Assembly: GCA_035689345.1 (NCBI GenBank)
Contig: DASSLR010000070.1
Coordinates: 1-61,565, forward strand
Source of the DNA: CF-118 sp035689345
GTDB lineage: Bacteria; Chloroflexota; Dormibacteria; Dormibacterales; Dormibacteraceae
Length of the DNA: 61,565 nt
Reading direction: 5' to 3'
The notes under the pieces are model-generated. The model did no database searches. It was given only the letters and a program-made list of their open reading frames with translations, and was not told where the DNA came from. The stretch's first letter is position 1. Each line of letters opens with the position of its first letter. The position numbers and the translations under genes are program-made. Shown here piece after piece: positions 43,089 through 51,241 of this stretch.

Positions 43089-43900
43089 CGCAGATGGTCC
43101 TTGTAGCGGTCGGCCGACCGCCTCACCGCCGCCTTCGCGTCGGAGGTGATATTGCGATCCCACCAGGCTCCGTGGATGGTGTCGAAAGCGAACGGCTCGA
43201 CCGCCGCCACGATGCGATCGATCTCCGCGGCGGGAAGCGGGATGTAGTTGGGGTAGCTGTACATGAAGCTCACCCAGCGCCGGTCCTGGGCGACCTGCAG
43301 GATGTCGCCCGCCAGCAGCGCGCCCTTGCCGCCGGCACCGGCCGGCCAGTGCAAAACGGTTCCGCCTTCGAAGTGACCACCGGCCCTGATCAGCGTCATG
43401 CCGTCCCACAGCTCACACGTCTCGCCGGTCCAGAACTCGATCGCCGGATCCGGGCGCATGACCCACCGCCTGTCCGCGGCGTGGAGGTAGACCGGCGCGT
43501 CGAAGCAGCGGCTCCACTCGACCATTGACGAGTAGTAGTGCGGATGCGAGATCGCGATCGCCCTGATGCCACCCAGCTCACGCACCGCCGCGGCCGTCGC
43601 GTCGTCCAGGAGCGTGATGCAGTCCCAGAGCACGTTGCCGCCCGGCGAGCGGACCAGCAGGGCTCTCTGGCCGATGGCGAAAGCCGGCTTCGTGCCGACG
43701 CCGGTCAGTCCGAAGTCGTCGCGAATCTCGTTGCGGTGATTCGTCCGCAGCTCATCGAGCGTCAGCCATTTCTGGCCCGACCAGCCCACGTACTGGCGCT
43801 CGTCCTCGCACACGTCGCACCGATCGGGCGGCGCGCTGGACGGAGCGAACTGCACGCCGCACGTCATGCAGATGTAGGCGGTCTGCGTCACGGGGCTCAC
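43085..43900 (-). CDS. MBL-fold metallohydrolase with zinc ribbon
   Basis: 271 residues. N-terminal zinc ribbon CMTCGVQF...CDVCEDERQYVGW, then a metallo-beta-lactamase fold. The usual HxHxDH reads SHPHYYSSM, keeping HxH but with Tyr-Ser in place of the aspartate and final histidine; AGGHFEGGTVLHW and LLAGDILQVAQD supply the later metal ligands. GTG 43900 overlaps the upstream DUF4386 stop (GTGA). Substrate unknown. It sits in the operon DUF4386-MBL-oxidoreductase. Confidence 0.87.
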   Translation of the reverse strand: MSPVTQTAYICMTCGVQFAPSSAPPDRCDVCEDERQYVGWSGQKWLTLDELRTNHRNEIRDDFGLTGVGTKPAFAIGQRALLVRSPGGNVLWDCITLLDDATAAAVRELGGIRAIAISHPHYYSSMVEWSRCFDAPVYLHAADRRWVMRPDPAIEFWTGETCELWDGMTLIRAGGHFEGGTVLHWPAGAGGKGALLAGDILQVAQDRRWVSFMYSYPNYIPLPAAEIDRIVAAVEPFAFDTIHGAWWDRNITSDAKAAVRRSADRYKDHLR

Positions 43901-44478
43901 TGTAGGCGGCGCCAGCGCTCCTCGTTGACACCCGCGATCAGAAACCACAGGCACAGCGACCCCTCACCGAACAGCACCGGCATCTGGATGTACGGCACGA
44001 GGTGGGCGGCAAACCCTGGCGCCAGGATGGACGCGAAGCTGTTGACGAGATACGCAGCTCCGTCGACGGCCATGAGCACGCCGATCGCCCGCGGCATGAA
44101 CACCGACCGGTAGACCAGGTAGCCCATGGTCGCGGCGTAGAAGCCGAAGAAGACCGTGCTGACCTCGTAGCTCAAGCCCCGCGGATTGACGATTCCGCCG
44201 GCTTCCACCGCGGTTCCGACCAGCGTGAAGAAGGCGACCAGGATGGCGGCGCGCCGGTCCACGACCTTGAAGAGCTCGTAGAAGAGCATCGCCAGCGGAA
44301 CGTTGGTGGCTGTGACCAGCACGTGGGCGGCCACACCGGAGCGCACGAGAAGGTCGTGGCCCTGGGCATTGCCACCGGTGACCTCGGGCACGAAGCCGAT
44401 GGCGAAAGCGCCGGCCAGGATGTTGACCAGGTACAGGGCGCCCGCGATCCGCGCCATCCCCTTCGGTCCGAACCCCAT
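43897..44478 (-). CDS. DUF4386 membrane protein
   Basis: 193 residues, about six helices. ARIAGALYLVNILAGAFAIG at the start, LLVRSGVAAHVLVTATNVPLAMLFYELFKVVDRRAA and FGFYAATMGYLVYRSVFMPRAIG in the middle match the DUF4386 family. Role unknown. First gene of a three-gene overlapped operon. TAGGCT on this strand ends 8 bases before ATG 44478. Confidence 0.9.
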   Translation of the reverse strand: MGFGPKGMARIAGALYLVNILAGAFAIGFVPEVTGGNAQGHDLLVRSGVAAHVLVTATNVPLAMLFYELFKVVDRRAAILVAFFTLVGTAVEAGGIVNPRGLSYEVSTVFFGFYAATMGYLVYRSVFMPRAIGVLMAVDGAAYLVNSFASILAPGFAAHLVPYIQMPVLFGEGSLCLWFLIAGVNEERWRRLQ

Positions 44479-44486
44479 GTCGTGCC

Positions 44487-44492
44487 AGCCTA
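44487..44492 (-). promoter_or_regulatory. Leaderless-type -10 element (TAGGCT)
   Basis: On the minus strand TAGGCT ends 8 bases before ATG 44478 of the DUF4386 operon. There is no Shine-Dalgarno. Confidence 0.45.
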
Positions 44493-44524
44493 GAAGCCCG
44501 GCGGATGGCTCCGAATCGGTGGAA

Positions 44525-45517
44525 TTACCGAGCCGGTGCCGGGCTCACGGTGAGCACCACGTTGCCCACCTTCTGTTGCGTCTCGACGTATTTCGTCGCC
44601 TCGATCACCTGGTCGAGTGCGTACGTGCGATCGATGACCGGCCGGTACTCGCCCTTCTCGGCCAGCTCCTTGAGGAACAGCACGTCACTCTTCGCGTACA
44701 CGGGTGGCAGCTGGAACATGACTTTCTTGTCGCCGAATCGAGACGTCCACATCGCGAGGAAGAGGTTCCGGAAACCGTCGGTGGCGAGATAGGCGCCGCC
44801 CGGCTTCAACGAGCTCTTGCAGCGGGCGAATGTCTCTTTGCCGACGGCGTCGAAGATCACGTCGTAGGTCTTTCCGCTCTTCGTGAAGTCCTGCGCCCGG
44901 TAATCGATCGCCTCGGCCGCACCGAGCGAGCGCGCCAGGTCGAGAGTCGCTGCCGTGCAGACAGCCGTGACCTCCGCGCCGAAATGCCGGGCCAGCTGCA
45001 CGCCGGCCGAGCCGATCGCGCCCGACGCGCCGTAGACGAGGACCGTCTTGCGTCGAACCAGATCGGCGAGTCGAAGGCACCAGAGCGCGTTGAGGGCTCC
45101 GTCCGTCATCGGCGCGGCCTGTGCGAACGACATGCCGTCCGGGATGCTGGCGACGCGGGCGCTCTCGCGCACGCACTTGTACTCGGTGTGGCAGGCCAGG
45201 CCGAGCCCGGTGTTGGCGAAGACGCGGTCTCCGGCCTTGAACTGCGTGACCGCGGCCCCGACCTGTTCGACCTCTCCCGCGAGCTCGCTGCCCAGGATGC
45301 GCTGCCGCGGCGCGCGCACTCCAGAGACGAGGCGGCTCAGCACCGACACGACTGGACCGTTGCTGCGATTCGCCTCGCGCGTGTGACAGTCGAGACGGTT
45401 GACGGTCGTGGCGTGGATCCTGATGAGGATCTCGTCGTCCTTCGGCTCCGGCCGCGGAACGTCCTCGAAGTGCAGCACGTCGGGCGGTCCGTACCGGTCG
45501 TAGACGACTGCCTTCAC
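44525..45517 (-). CDS. NAD(P)-dependent quinone oxidoreductase-like protein (paralog)
   Basis: 330 residues, MDR family. MKAVVYDRYGPPDVLHFEDV, ILGSELAGEVEQVGAAVTQFKAGDRVF, VLVYGASGAIGSAGVQLARHFGAEVTAV and DVIFDAVGKETF match the gene at 42165 segment by segment. The two are paralogs within 2.4 kb. ATGA overlap with the methyltransferase gene upstream suggests co-translation. Confidence 0.9.
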   Translation of the reverse strand: MKAVVYDRYGPPDVLHFEDVPRPEPKDDEILIRIHATTVNRLDCHTREANRSNGPVVSVLSRLVSGVRAPRQRILGSELAGEVEQVGAAVTQFKAGDRVFANTGLGLACHTEYKCVRESARVASIPDGMSFAQAAPMTDGALNALWCLRLADLVRRKTVLVYGASGAIGSAGVQLARHFGAEVTAVCTAATLDLARSLGAAEAIDYRAQDFTKSGKTYDVIFDAVGKETFARCKSSLKPGGAYLATDGFRNLFLAMWTSRFGDKKVMFQLPPVYAKSDVLFLKELAEKGEYRPVIDRTYALDQVIEATKYVETQQKVGNVVLTVSPAPAR

Positions 45518-46290
45518 GGCCGCTTCCGCGCCACGAGACTGACCATCTCGTCGTCGGCGGTCGGGTCCCTGTCTGTGTAGTTGGCGGTGACGCGCAGGTC
45601 GTCGAAACCCGCTTCGCGGAGCATTTGCTCCAACTCCGCAACCGAATAGTCGGTCTCGGTGAGCCGCCCCGACTCCTCCGTGCGCAGCTCACCGTTTCGC
45701 CAGAGACGCGCTCGGATCTCGCGTGTGAGCCGCTGCGGAGCACCTTCTACCGCGGCCAGGCGGCCGACGAGCTCGATCTCGTCGCCGTCCGCCAGCCGGC
45801 GGCGTTCGCCTCGTTCGGGCCAATCTCGGGGTTGCCTTCCCGGGCGCGGCAGCTCGTGATCGGTGATGAGGAATGCGCCGCCGCTCTCTAGCGCCGCGTG
45901 CACCCGCCGCAGCGTTTCTCTGTCCTGATCGGGGGTGGTGCCGATGCCGAACGCACCGCACGCGTAGATCGTTCGATAGGAGCGGTCGGGCGCGAGCTCC
46001 TGCATCGGCTGCACCGCCAGTCGAGGCTCGAGGCCTCTCGCTTCGGCCAGCCGCCGCGCCTCCGCGATCATGTCGGGCGAGACGTCCGCGCCGTCGACGT
46101 CGAAGCCTTCAGCGAGCAGCGGCAGCAGGATCCGCCCCGTGCCGCAGCCGAGGTCCAGCACAGGCTCACCGAACCGTTGAATCGCTGTGCGAAAGAAGGC
46201 GAGCTCGTGCGGCTCGGCGACGTTGAACTCGGCCCACCATCGCGCGATGAGCCCGTAATGCCAGGTCCCAGTGGGCGAGTTCACGGCCAT
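45514..46290 (-). CDS. Class I SAM-dependent methyltransferase
   Basis: 258 residues. VLDLGCGTGRILLPLLAEGFDVDGADVSPDM is motif I and the SAM-binding acidic residue; IYACGAFGIGTTPDQDRETLRRVHAALESGGAFLI is motifs II-III. The rest fits a small-molecule methyltransferase. ATG 46290 replaces the longer frame upstream, which overlaps the divergent gene. Substrate unknown. Confidence 0.9.
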   Translation of the reverse strand: MAVNSPTGTWHYGLIARWWAEFNVAEPHELAFFRTAIQRFGEPVLDLGCGTGRILLPLLAEGFDVDGADVSPDMIAEARRLAEARGLEPRLAVQPMQELAPDRSYRTIYACGAFGIGTTPDQDRETLRRVHAALESGGAFLITDHELPRPGRQPRDWPERGERRRLADGDEIELVGRLAAVEGAPQRLTREIRARLWRNGELRTEESGRLTETDYSVAELEQMLREAGFDDLRVTANYTDRDPTADDEMVSLVARKRP

Positions 46291-46302
46291 ACTGCGACCG
46301 GC

Positions 46303-46938
46303 ATGCGCGAATTCTCGCCCGACGGGTTCTGGTGGTGGGACGGCGCTTCGTGGAGGCCGTCCACGGAGATCGAGCTGACACCGCCGACCGAGTTCGAGCG
46401 CTCTGGAAAGCTCGAGCATGCGCGCGGCCTCATTCGGAACAGAGACAACGCCTTCGCGGGAAGTTACGCGGCCTCCGTCGTCCCCGGTGGCGCACTGCTG
46501 ATGGACCTGGCCGCGATCTACGTGATGGTCGTGCAGTGGCGGGCGTTCAAGGAATACCGGGAGTGGTCACTGGAGCAGCTCAAGGTCGCCACCGAGATGC
46601 TGTTCGGCGCCGACGAGCCGATGGTCGCGGGCGAGACCACGCTGTGGCCGCCGAGTGGCTTCGTTCCCGGCATGCGCCGGGATTTCGCGGTGGCCGCCAC
46701 CCGCTCACACGTCGTGCTCTACCAGTTCGCCACCGCCGACAGCCCCACGATGCGCGTCGTCTTTGCGGCCGACGCCGCGCAGGTCCGCCTGACCCAGTAC
46801 GGCGGGATCATGATGGCCAACCTTGGCGTCTTCTGCGGCGGGCGGCGCTGGGAGCTCCAGGGCATCAAGCGCATCTTCAACCCGTGGCCCGTGATGGCCG
46901 CCTGGCAGTCGGCGAGCGCTGCGAAAATGCCCGCATGA
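46303..46938 (+). CDS. Protein with N-terminal WWWDG motif, unknown
   Basis: 211 residues. The N-terminus has SPDGFWWWDGASWRP, the tryptophan-rich motif seen in many high-GC bacterial envelope proteins, followed by a short hydrophobic stretch (VPGGALLMDLAAIYVMVV). The C-terminal 120 residues look like a beta domain. No signal peptide. It is 12 bases from the divergent methyltransferase gene and overlaps the next gene by ATGA. Confidence 0.65.
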   Translation: MREFSPDGFWWWDGASWRPSTEIELTPPTEFERSGKLEHARGLIRNRDNAFAGSYAASVVPGGALLMDLAAIYVMVVQWRAFKEYREWSLEQLKVATEMLFGADEPMVAGETTLWPPSGFVPGMRRDFAVAATRSHVVLYQFATADSPTMRVVFAADAAQVRLTQYGGIMMANLGVFCGGRRWELQGIKRIFNPWPVMAAWQSASAAKMPA

Positions 46939-47279
46939 CCGTCGACGAGTGGGTCGCGAAGAACGTGCCCGCCCAGCACCGCGACCTCGTGGCCGAGCTT
47001 CGCAGCTTGCTGAAGAAGAACATGCCGGGCGCTGAGGAGGTCATCAGCTACAACATGCCGGTGTACCGGTACGACAAGCCCGTCGCCTGGATCAACGCCG
47101 GCAAGTCAGGGATCTCGGTCGGATTTCGCGACGGCACCAGTATCAACGACAAGCACAGGCTGCTCAAAGGGACGGGCAAGGGCGCGCGCAACGTGCACAT
47201 GAAAAATGTCGACGAGATCAACAGGTCCGCACTGCGCGACTACATCAAGCAGGCGGTGAGGCTGGACAGGGCCCGGTAG
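46935..47279 (+). CDS. DUF1801 (YdhG-like) protein
   Basis: 114 residues of the YdhG/DUF1801 fold. VDEWVAKNVPAQHRDLVAELRSLLKKNMPGAEEVISYNMPVYRY with the conserved IxYxMP motif, then NAGKSGISVGFRDG. Iron-chaperone frataxin-like fold; function unproven. ATG 46935 overlaps the preceding stop (ATGA); the open frame further upstream is a shadow. Confidence 0.88.
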   Translation: MTVDEWVAKNVPAQHRDLVAELRSLLKKNMPGAEEVISYNMPVYRYDKPVAWINAGKSGISVGFRDGTSINDKHRLLKGTGKGARNVHMKNVDEINRSALRDYIKQAVRLDRAR

Positions 47280-47296
47280 TTCCGACCTCCACATTG

Positions 47297-47323
47297 TGCG
47301 ATTTCGCATAATGCGATATCGTA
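47297..47323 (+). promoter_or_regulatory. Tandem palindromic operator before the MarR gene
   Basis: Two 12-base imperfect palindromes in tandem, TGCGATTTCGCA (47297-47308) and TGCGATATCGTA (47312-47323), start-to-start spacing 15. The second covers a TATCGT hexamer (47317-47322) that is a likely -10, 10 bases before ATG 47333. Expected site of MarR autoregulation. Confidence 0.65.
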
Positions 47324-47332
47324 CTAATTCAA

Positions 47333-47758
47333 ATGGCCCGGTTCCCAGTGCTGCGTGCAGTCGAGCGCGCCAACCAGCTGGTCTCCCGACACCTGAGCCG
47401 GCAACTGGCCGGCGCGGGCCTGACCGACATCGAGGCCCAGGTGCTCTTCCACCTCGACCATCTCCCCGCCGGCATGAGGCCGGCGGTACGCGACCTCCAG
47501 TCGGCGTTCGGCCTGCCGCCCACCACGCTGAGCGCCGTCCTCGATCGCCTCGAGGGCCGCCGGCTGATCAGGCGCGCCCCGAATCCTGTCGACAGGCGAT
47601 CGACACTAGTCGTGCCGACCGCTCTAGGCCGGCGCCGCATCGCCGACATCTCGGCGCTGCTCGCGGGCGTGGAGCAGGCCGTGGCGGCGCGGGCCACCGC
47701 GGCCGACCTGGCCGCCTTTGCTCGCGTGCTGACCGCGCTCGAAGCCGCGACCGAATGA
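47333..47758 (+). CDS. MarR-family transcriptional regulator
   Basis: 141 residues. LTDIEAQVLFHL, VRDLQSAFGLPPTTLSAVLDRLEGRRLIRRAPNPVDRRSTLVVPTALGRRR is the winged helix with the conserved DRR(S/x) wing. Flanking helices form the dimer. The MFS gene starts inside its stop (ATGA), so it probably represses itself and the transporter from the tandem palindromes upstream. Confidence 0.93.
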   Translation: MARFPVLRAVERANQLVSRHLSRQLAGAGLTDIEAQVLFHLDHLPAGMRPAVRDLQSAFGLPPTTLSAVLDRLEGRRLIRRAPNPVDRRSTLVVPTALGRRRIADISALLAGVEQAVAARATAADLAAFARVLTALEAATE

Positions 47759-48987
47759 GCTCGCCGGCGGTCGCCGCGATTCCACTCCGGCGCAACGCCG
47801 ACTTCATGCGCCTGTGGGCGGCGGCCACGGTCAGCGCGGCGGGGAGCCAGGTCACCGCGTTCGCCATGCCGATCACCGCCATCCTGGTGCTGCGGGCCGG
47901 CGCCCTGGAGGTCGGCCTGCTGATGGCGGCGACCTACCTGCCGCTCACGCTGTTCGGGCTGTTCGCCGGCGCGTGGGCCGATCGCGTGCGCCGGCGCCCG
48001 CTGCTCATCGCCGCCGACCTGGTCCGCGCCGCGGTCATCGCTTCGATCCCGATCGCATATGCCTCAGGCGTCCTTTCGATGGCGCACCTCTACGCGGTCG
48101 CGTTCGTCGCCGGAACCCTGACCGTCGTCTTCGACGTCGCCCACGGGTCCTACCTGCCCGAGCTGGTCGATCGTGATTCGCTTCTGGCCGCCAACTCGCG
48201 GCTCCAGGTGAGCGAGCAGGGCGCCTCGGTGCTCGGGCCGGCTGTCGGCGCGTTGCTCGTCACGGCCGCGGGCGCGCCCCTTGCGCTCCTGGTGGACGCC
48301 ATCTCGTTCCTCGTCTCGGCGGGCTTGCTGATGACGATCGCTCACCGCGAGGAGACGCCAAAACCCGAGGAGCAGAAAGGCATGCTCACGGAGGTCGCGG
48401 CGGGCGTGCGCTACGTCGCGTCGAGGCCAAGCCTGCGCGCGTTCGCCGGATCGACTTTCCTGGCCAACCTCTTCCTGCGCATGATCAGCACCGTCCTGGT
48501 GTTGCACCTGGTGCGGGTCGTGGGGCTGGCGCCGTCGATCGTCGGGGTCGTGCTGTCGATCGGCGAAGCGGGATTCCTCGCCGGGGCGTTCGCGGTCGGC
48601 GCGATCGGCAAGCGCGCGAGCCTTCCCACCACGCTGGCGATCGCCGTCACGCTGATCGCGGTGTCAGGCTTCCCCATCGCGCTGGCCCCGGCGGGCCTCG
48701 CCGTGCCGATGACCGCTGCCGGCCTGTTCGTTTACGGCTTTGCCGCGGTCACGTGGACGGTGAGCGCGGGAGCGTACAGGCAGTCGACCACGCCCTCGCA
48801 GCTGCTGGGCCGGACGGGTAGCGTGATGCGCGTCGCCGCGTGGGGACCGATCCCCATCGCGTCCCTGGCCGCGGGAGCGGTGGCGGGGGCATCGAGCACT
48901 CGCACCGCGATGCTGGTGGCCGCGATCGGCGGGCTGGCGGCCGCGCTGCCGGTGAACGTGTGGCGCCTCGCGGGCGCTCGCGACTAG
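47755..48987 (+). CDS. MFS transporter (MFS_3/EntS-like)
   Basis: 410 residues, about 12 helices. NADFMRLWAAATVSAAGSQVTAFAMP, GLFAGAWADRVRRRPLLIAADLVRAA (motif A) and VSEQGASVLGPAVGALLV match the MFS_3 group (EntS-like exporters, macrolide efflux). No ordered drug-specific motif. Translationally coupled to the MarR gene (ATGA). The frame upstream to 47296 is a shadow. Confidence 0.9.
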   Translation: MSSPAVAAIPLRRNADFMRLWAAATVSAAGSQVTAFAMPITAILVLRAGALEVGLLMAATYLPLTLFGLFAGAWADRVRRRPLLIAADLVRAAVIASIPIAYASGVLSMAHLYAVAFVAGTLTVVFDVAHGSYLPELVDRDSLLAANSRLQVSEQGASVLGPAVGALLVTAAGAPLALLVDAISFLVSAGLLMTIAHREETPKPEEQKGMLTEVAAGVRYVASRPSLRAFAGSTFLANLFLRMISTVLVLHLVRVVGLAPSIVGVVLSIGEAGFLAGAFAVGAIGKRASLPTTLAIAVTLIAVSGFPIALAPAGLAVPMTAAGLFVYGFAAVTWTVSAGAYRQSTTPSQLLGRTGSVMRVAAWGPIPIASLAAGAVAGASSTRTAMLVAAIGGLAAALPVNVWRLAGARD

Positions 48988-48988
48988 C

Positions 48989-50188
48989 TCAGCGTCGGGG
49001 CAGCAGCCACAGCTCGCGCTGCGGGTTGGACAGGTACTGCGCGCCCTTCTCCCCGACCAGCGCCTCTTCCTCGAGCCCGATCAGGCCGTAGCCCGGAACC
49101 TCGATGTCCATCTCCACCGCGAACACGTTGTCCGGCTCGACCAGGACCTCCGGGCTCTTCCCGTAGCGCTCCCACCGCGGGCCAAGCGTGGCGCCGCCGT
49201 CGTGGGCCACCTGGCCGACCGGATGGCCGAATGCGAACTGCGGCTCCGGGTAGCCGTGCTTGATCACCGTCGCGCGCGATTGCGCGTCGACCTCGTGACC
49301 GGCGTTCCCGGGTCGCAGTGCGGCCATGCCGGCGTCGAGCGCGTCGCGAGTCGCGGCGAACGCCTTGCGCACCGGCTCCGGCGCTTCGGTCTCGCCGTCG
49401 CGCAGCCAGTACCACGTGCGCTGCAGGTCTGACGCGTAGCCATCGCGCCGCAGTCCCATGTCGACGTGGATGAGGTGTCCGGGCGCGAGCGCGGTGTCGC
49501 CGGGCAGGCTGTGCCCCATCGGCGCGCGGAGCGGCCCGAAGTCGACGATCGGGTTCATGTCCTCTTCCCAGGAGAGGCCGAATCCGGCTTCGTGGATCCA
49601 CTTCTGCACCTGCCGCTGCAGCTGCTTTTCGGTGATGCCGGGCCGGAGGAAGGACTCGATCCTCTTGAAGAGGTCCTCGGTGGCCGCGATGGCCGAGTGG
49701 ATGGCCTCGATCTCGTCGGGCAGCTTGCGCCCGCGGACCTCGCCGGCGAGCCGTCCCGCGGGCGAGAGCCGGCCGGCGTACGGCGTGTCCTTGAGCAGTG
49801 ACTCGAGCATCCGGTACATGCCGTAGGTGATGCCGTCGGACGTGTCGTCGTCCTCGCTCCACGTGACGCCGATCTTCTGCGGCTTCCACTCGTCGAACAG
49901 CTTCACCAGCTCCTCGCGGGGCGAGGCCACGTAGCCGCGCACGTCGGCCCAGATGCCCGCGCCCTTCACCTGGCCGACGTCGCCGGTGCCGACGATCGCG
50001 ACCGTGCGGCCGTCGCGGTGCAGGACGAACGCGCTGGGCCACGTGATCTTCGAGCCGACCAGGTACTCGAGCGGCTCCTGCCTGTTGCCCGTCTCGCGCG
50101 CGAAGGAGACGATCCAGCAGTCCAGCCCGTGCCTGGCCATCAACGAGGCCGCCTGCTCCAGCTTCGCCTTGCTGATCTTCGTGCTCAT
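48989..50188 (-). CDS. M24 family Xaa-Pro aminopeptidase-like protein
   Basis: 399 residues. The N-terminal creatinase-like domain spans residues about 1-165, and the C-terminal pita-bread domain has metal ligands in HVDMGLRRDGYASDLQRTWYWL (DxxxxxxxxxxD), FGHPVGQVAHDGG (H), AVEMDIEVPGYGLIGLEEEALV (E and E). Activity could be proline dipeptidase or another M24 function. ATG 50188 chosen; TCTAAT lies 7 bases before it on this strand. Confidence 0.88.
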   Translation of the reverse strand: MSTKISKAKLEQAASLMARHGLDCWIVSFARETGNRQEPLEYLVGSKITWPSAFVLHRDGRTVAIVGTGDVGQVKGAGIWADVRGYVASPREELVKLFDEWKPQKIGVTWSEDDDTSDGITYGMYRMLESLLKDTPYAGRLSPAGRLAGEVRGRKLPDEIEAIHSAIAATEDLFKRIESFLRPGITEKQLQRQVQKWIHEAGFGLSWEEDMNPIVDFGPLRAPMGHSLPGDTALAPGHLIHVDMGLRRDGYASDLQRTWYWLRDGETEAPEPVRKAFAATRDALDAGMAALRPGNAGHEVDAQSRATVIKHGYPEPQFAFGHPVGQVAHDGGATLGPRWERYGKSPEVLVEPDNVFAVEMDIEVPGYGLIGLEEEALVGEKGAQYLSNPQRELWLLPRR

Positions 50189-50207
50189 CCTCTGAATTAG
50201 AACCGAG

Positions 50208-50213
50208 TAGGCT
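50208..50213 (+). promoter_or_regulatory. Leaderless-type -10 element (TAGGCT)
   Basis: TAGGCT ends 6 bases before GTG 50220. It lies in the 31-base gap to the divergent M24 peptidase gene. Confidence 0.45.
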
Positions 50214-50219
50214 GCCAGC

Positions 50220-51005
50220 GTGCCGGCGGTCACTCTGCGCGGTCAGCGCATCCACTACGAGGACACCGGTGGCGCCGGGCTCTCGCTGGTGCTGGGCCAC
50301 GGCTTCCTGCAGGACAGCTCGATGTTCGACGCCCAGGCTCGCCAGCTGCGGCCTCGCCACCGCGTGATCACGTGGGACGCGCGCGGCCATGGCGGCACCG
50401 TGATGTCGGATGAGGCCTTCGATTACTGGGACCTGGCCGACGACCTGGCGGCGCTCCTCGACCACCTCGACGTCAAGCGCGCGGTGGTGGGCGGCATGAG
50501 CCAGGGCGGGATGATCGCGCTGCGCTTCGCCCTCCGGTATCCCGACCGCGTCGCCGGCCTCGTCCTGATCGACACCCAGTCGGGACTCGAGGATCCGGAC
50601 AAGGTCCCGCAGTACGACGCCATGCACGACGTGTGGACCTCGTCCGGAGCGAGCGATCAGCTGCTGGAGATGGTGGCGGCCATCATCGTCGGCAACAAGC
50701 GCCCCGAGTCGGCGGACTGGATCGCCAAGTGGAAGGCCCTCGACGCTTCGAAGCTGACGCCGATCTACCGCACGCTGATGGACCGTGACGACATCACGTC
50801 GCGACTCGGCGAGATCCACGCCCCAGCGCTCGTCATCCACGGCACCGAGGACGTGGCCATAGACATGGCGCTGGCCGAGAAGCTGTGCGCGAACCTCAGC
50901 GGGTGTCGTGGCGTGGTGAGAATCGAAGGCGCGGGCCACTCGAGCAACATCACCCACCCGGAGCCCGTCAACAAAGCGATCGAGGAGTTTCTCGCCTCGC
51001 TGTAA
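50220..51005 (+). CDS. Alpha/beta hydrolase
   Basis: 261 residues. VLGHGFLQDSSMFDAQ oxyanion loop, VVGGMSQGGMIALRFALRYPDRVAGLVLID nucleophile elbow (serine in GMSQGG), VIHGTEDVAI with the catalytic acid, and IEGAGHSSNITHPEPV with the histidine. Typical of the 3-oxoadipate enol-lactonase-like or esterase branch. Substrate unknown. Leaderless-type promoter. Confidence 0.9.
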   Translation: MPAVTLRGQRIHYEDTGGAGLSLVLGHGFLQDSSMFDAQARQLRPRHRVITWDARGHGGTVMSDEAFDYWDLADDLAALLDHLDVKRAVVGGMSQGGMIALRFALRYPDRVAGLVLIDTQSGLEDPDKVPQYDAMHDVWTSSGASDQLLEMVAAIIVGNKRPESADWIAKWKALDASKLTPIYRTLMDRDDITSRLGEIHAPALVIHGTEDVAIDMALAEKLCANLSGCRGVVRIEGAGHSSNITHPEPVNKAIEEFLASL

Positions 51006-51092
51006 GCGATCAGTTGGTCCGATCCGGCCCGCGCCCGGCGCGTAAAGCGACCGCGTGGCCTGGGAGCAAGGCCACGCGATCGACCATCGGTT

Positions 51093-51218
51093 CTATCGCG
51101 AGCTGCTATAGGGCCGCGTCAGCACGCCGCCGCCCGAGCCGCTCGCCTGAATCATGAGTACGCCCGCAACTGCCGCTCCGACCAGCAGCACCTGCAGGAG
51201 ACGCTTCCAGGTGTTCAT
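51093..51218 (-). CDS. 41-residue single-helix protein
   Basis: Short ORF starting at ATG 51218 with a near-perfect ribosome site, AAAGGAGGTGA, five bases upstream. The product begins MNTWKRLLQ and then has one hydrophobic helix (VLLVGAAVAGVLMI), a glycine-rich turn and a polar tail, ending at TAG 51093. Basic N-terminus plus helix suggests a small membrane protein. It is divergent from the GrdB-family gene, 23 bases away. Too short to identify; the call rests on the strong ribosome site and helix. Confidence 0.55.
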   Translation of the reverse strand: MNTWKRLLQVLLVGAAVAGVLMIQASGSGGGVLTRPYSSSR

Positions 51219-51241
51219 GGTTCTCACCTCCTTTGCCCACC

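Noticed and set aside
48984..50957. 657-residue minus-strand frame over the M24 peptidase and hydrolase genes
   Set aside because: Shadow frame; both underlying genes have catalytic motifs in other frames.
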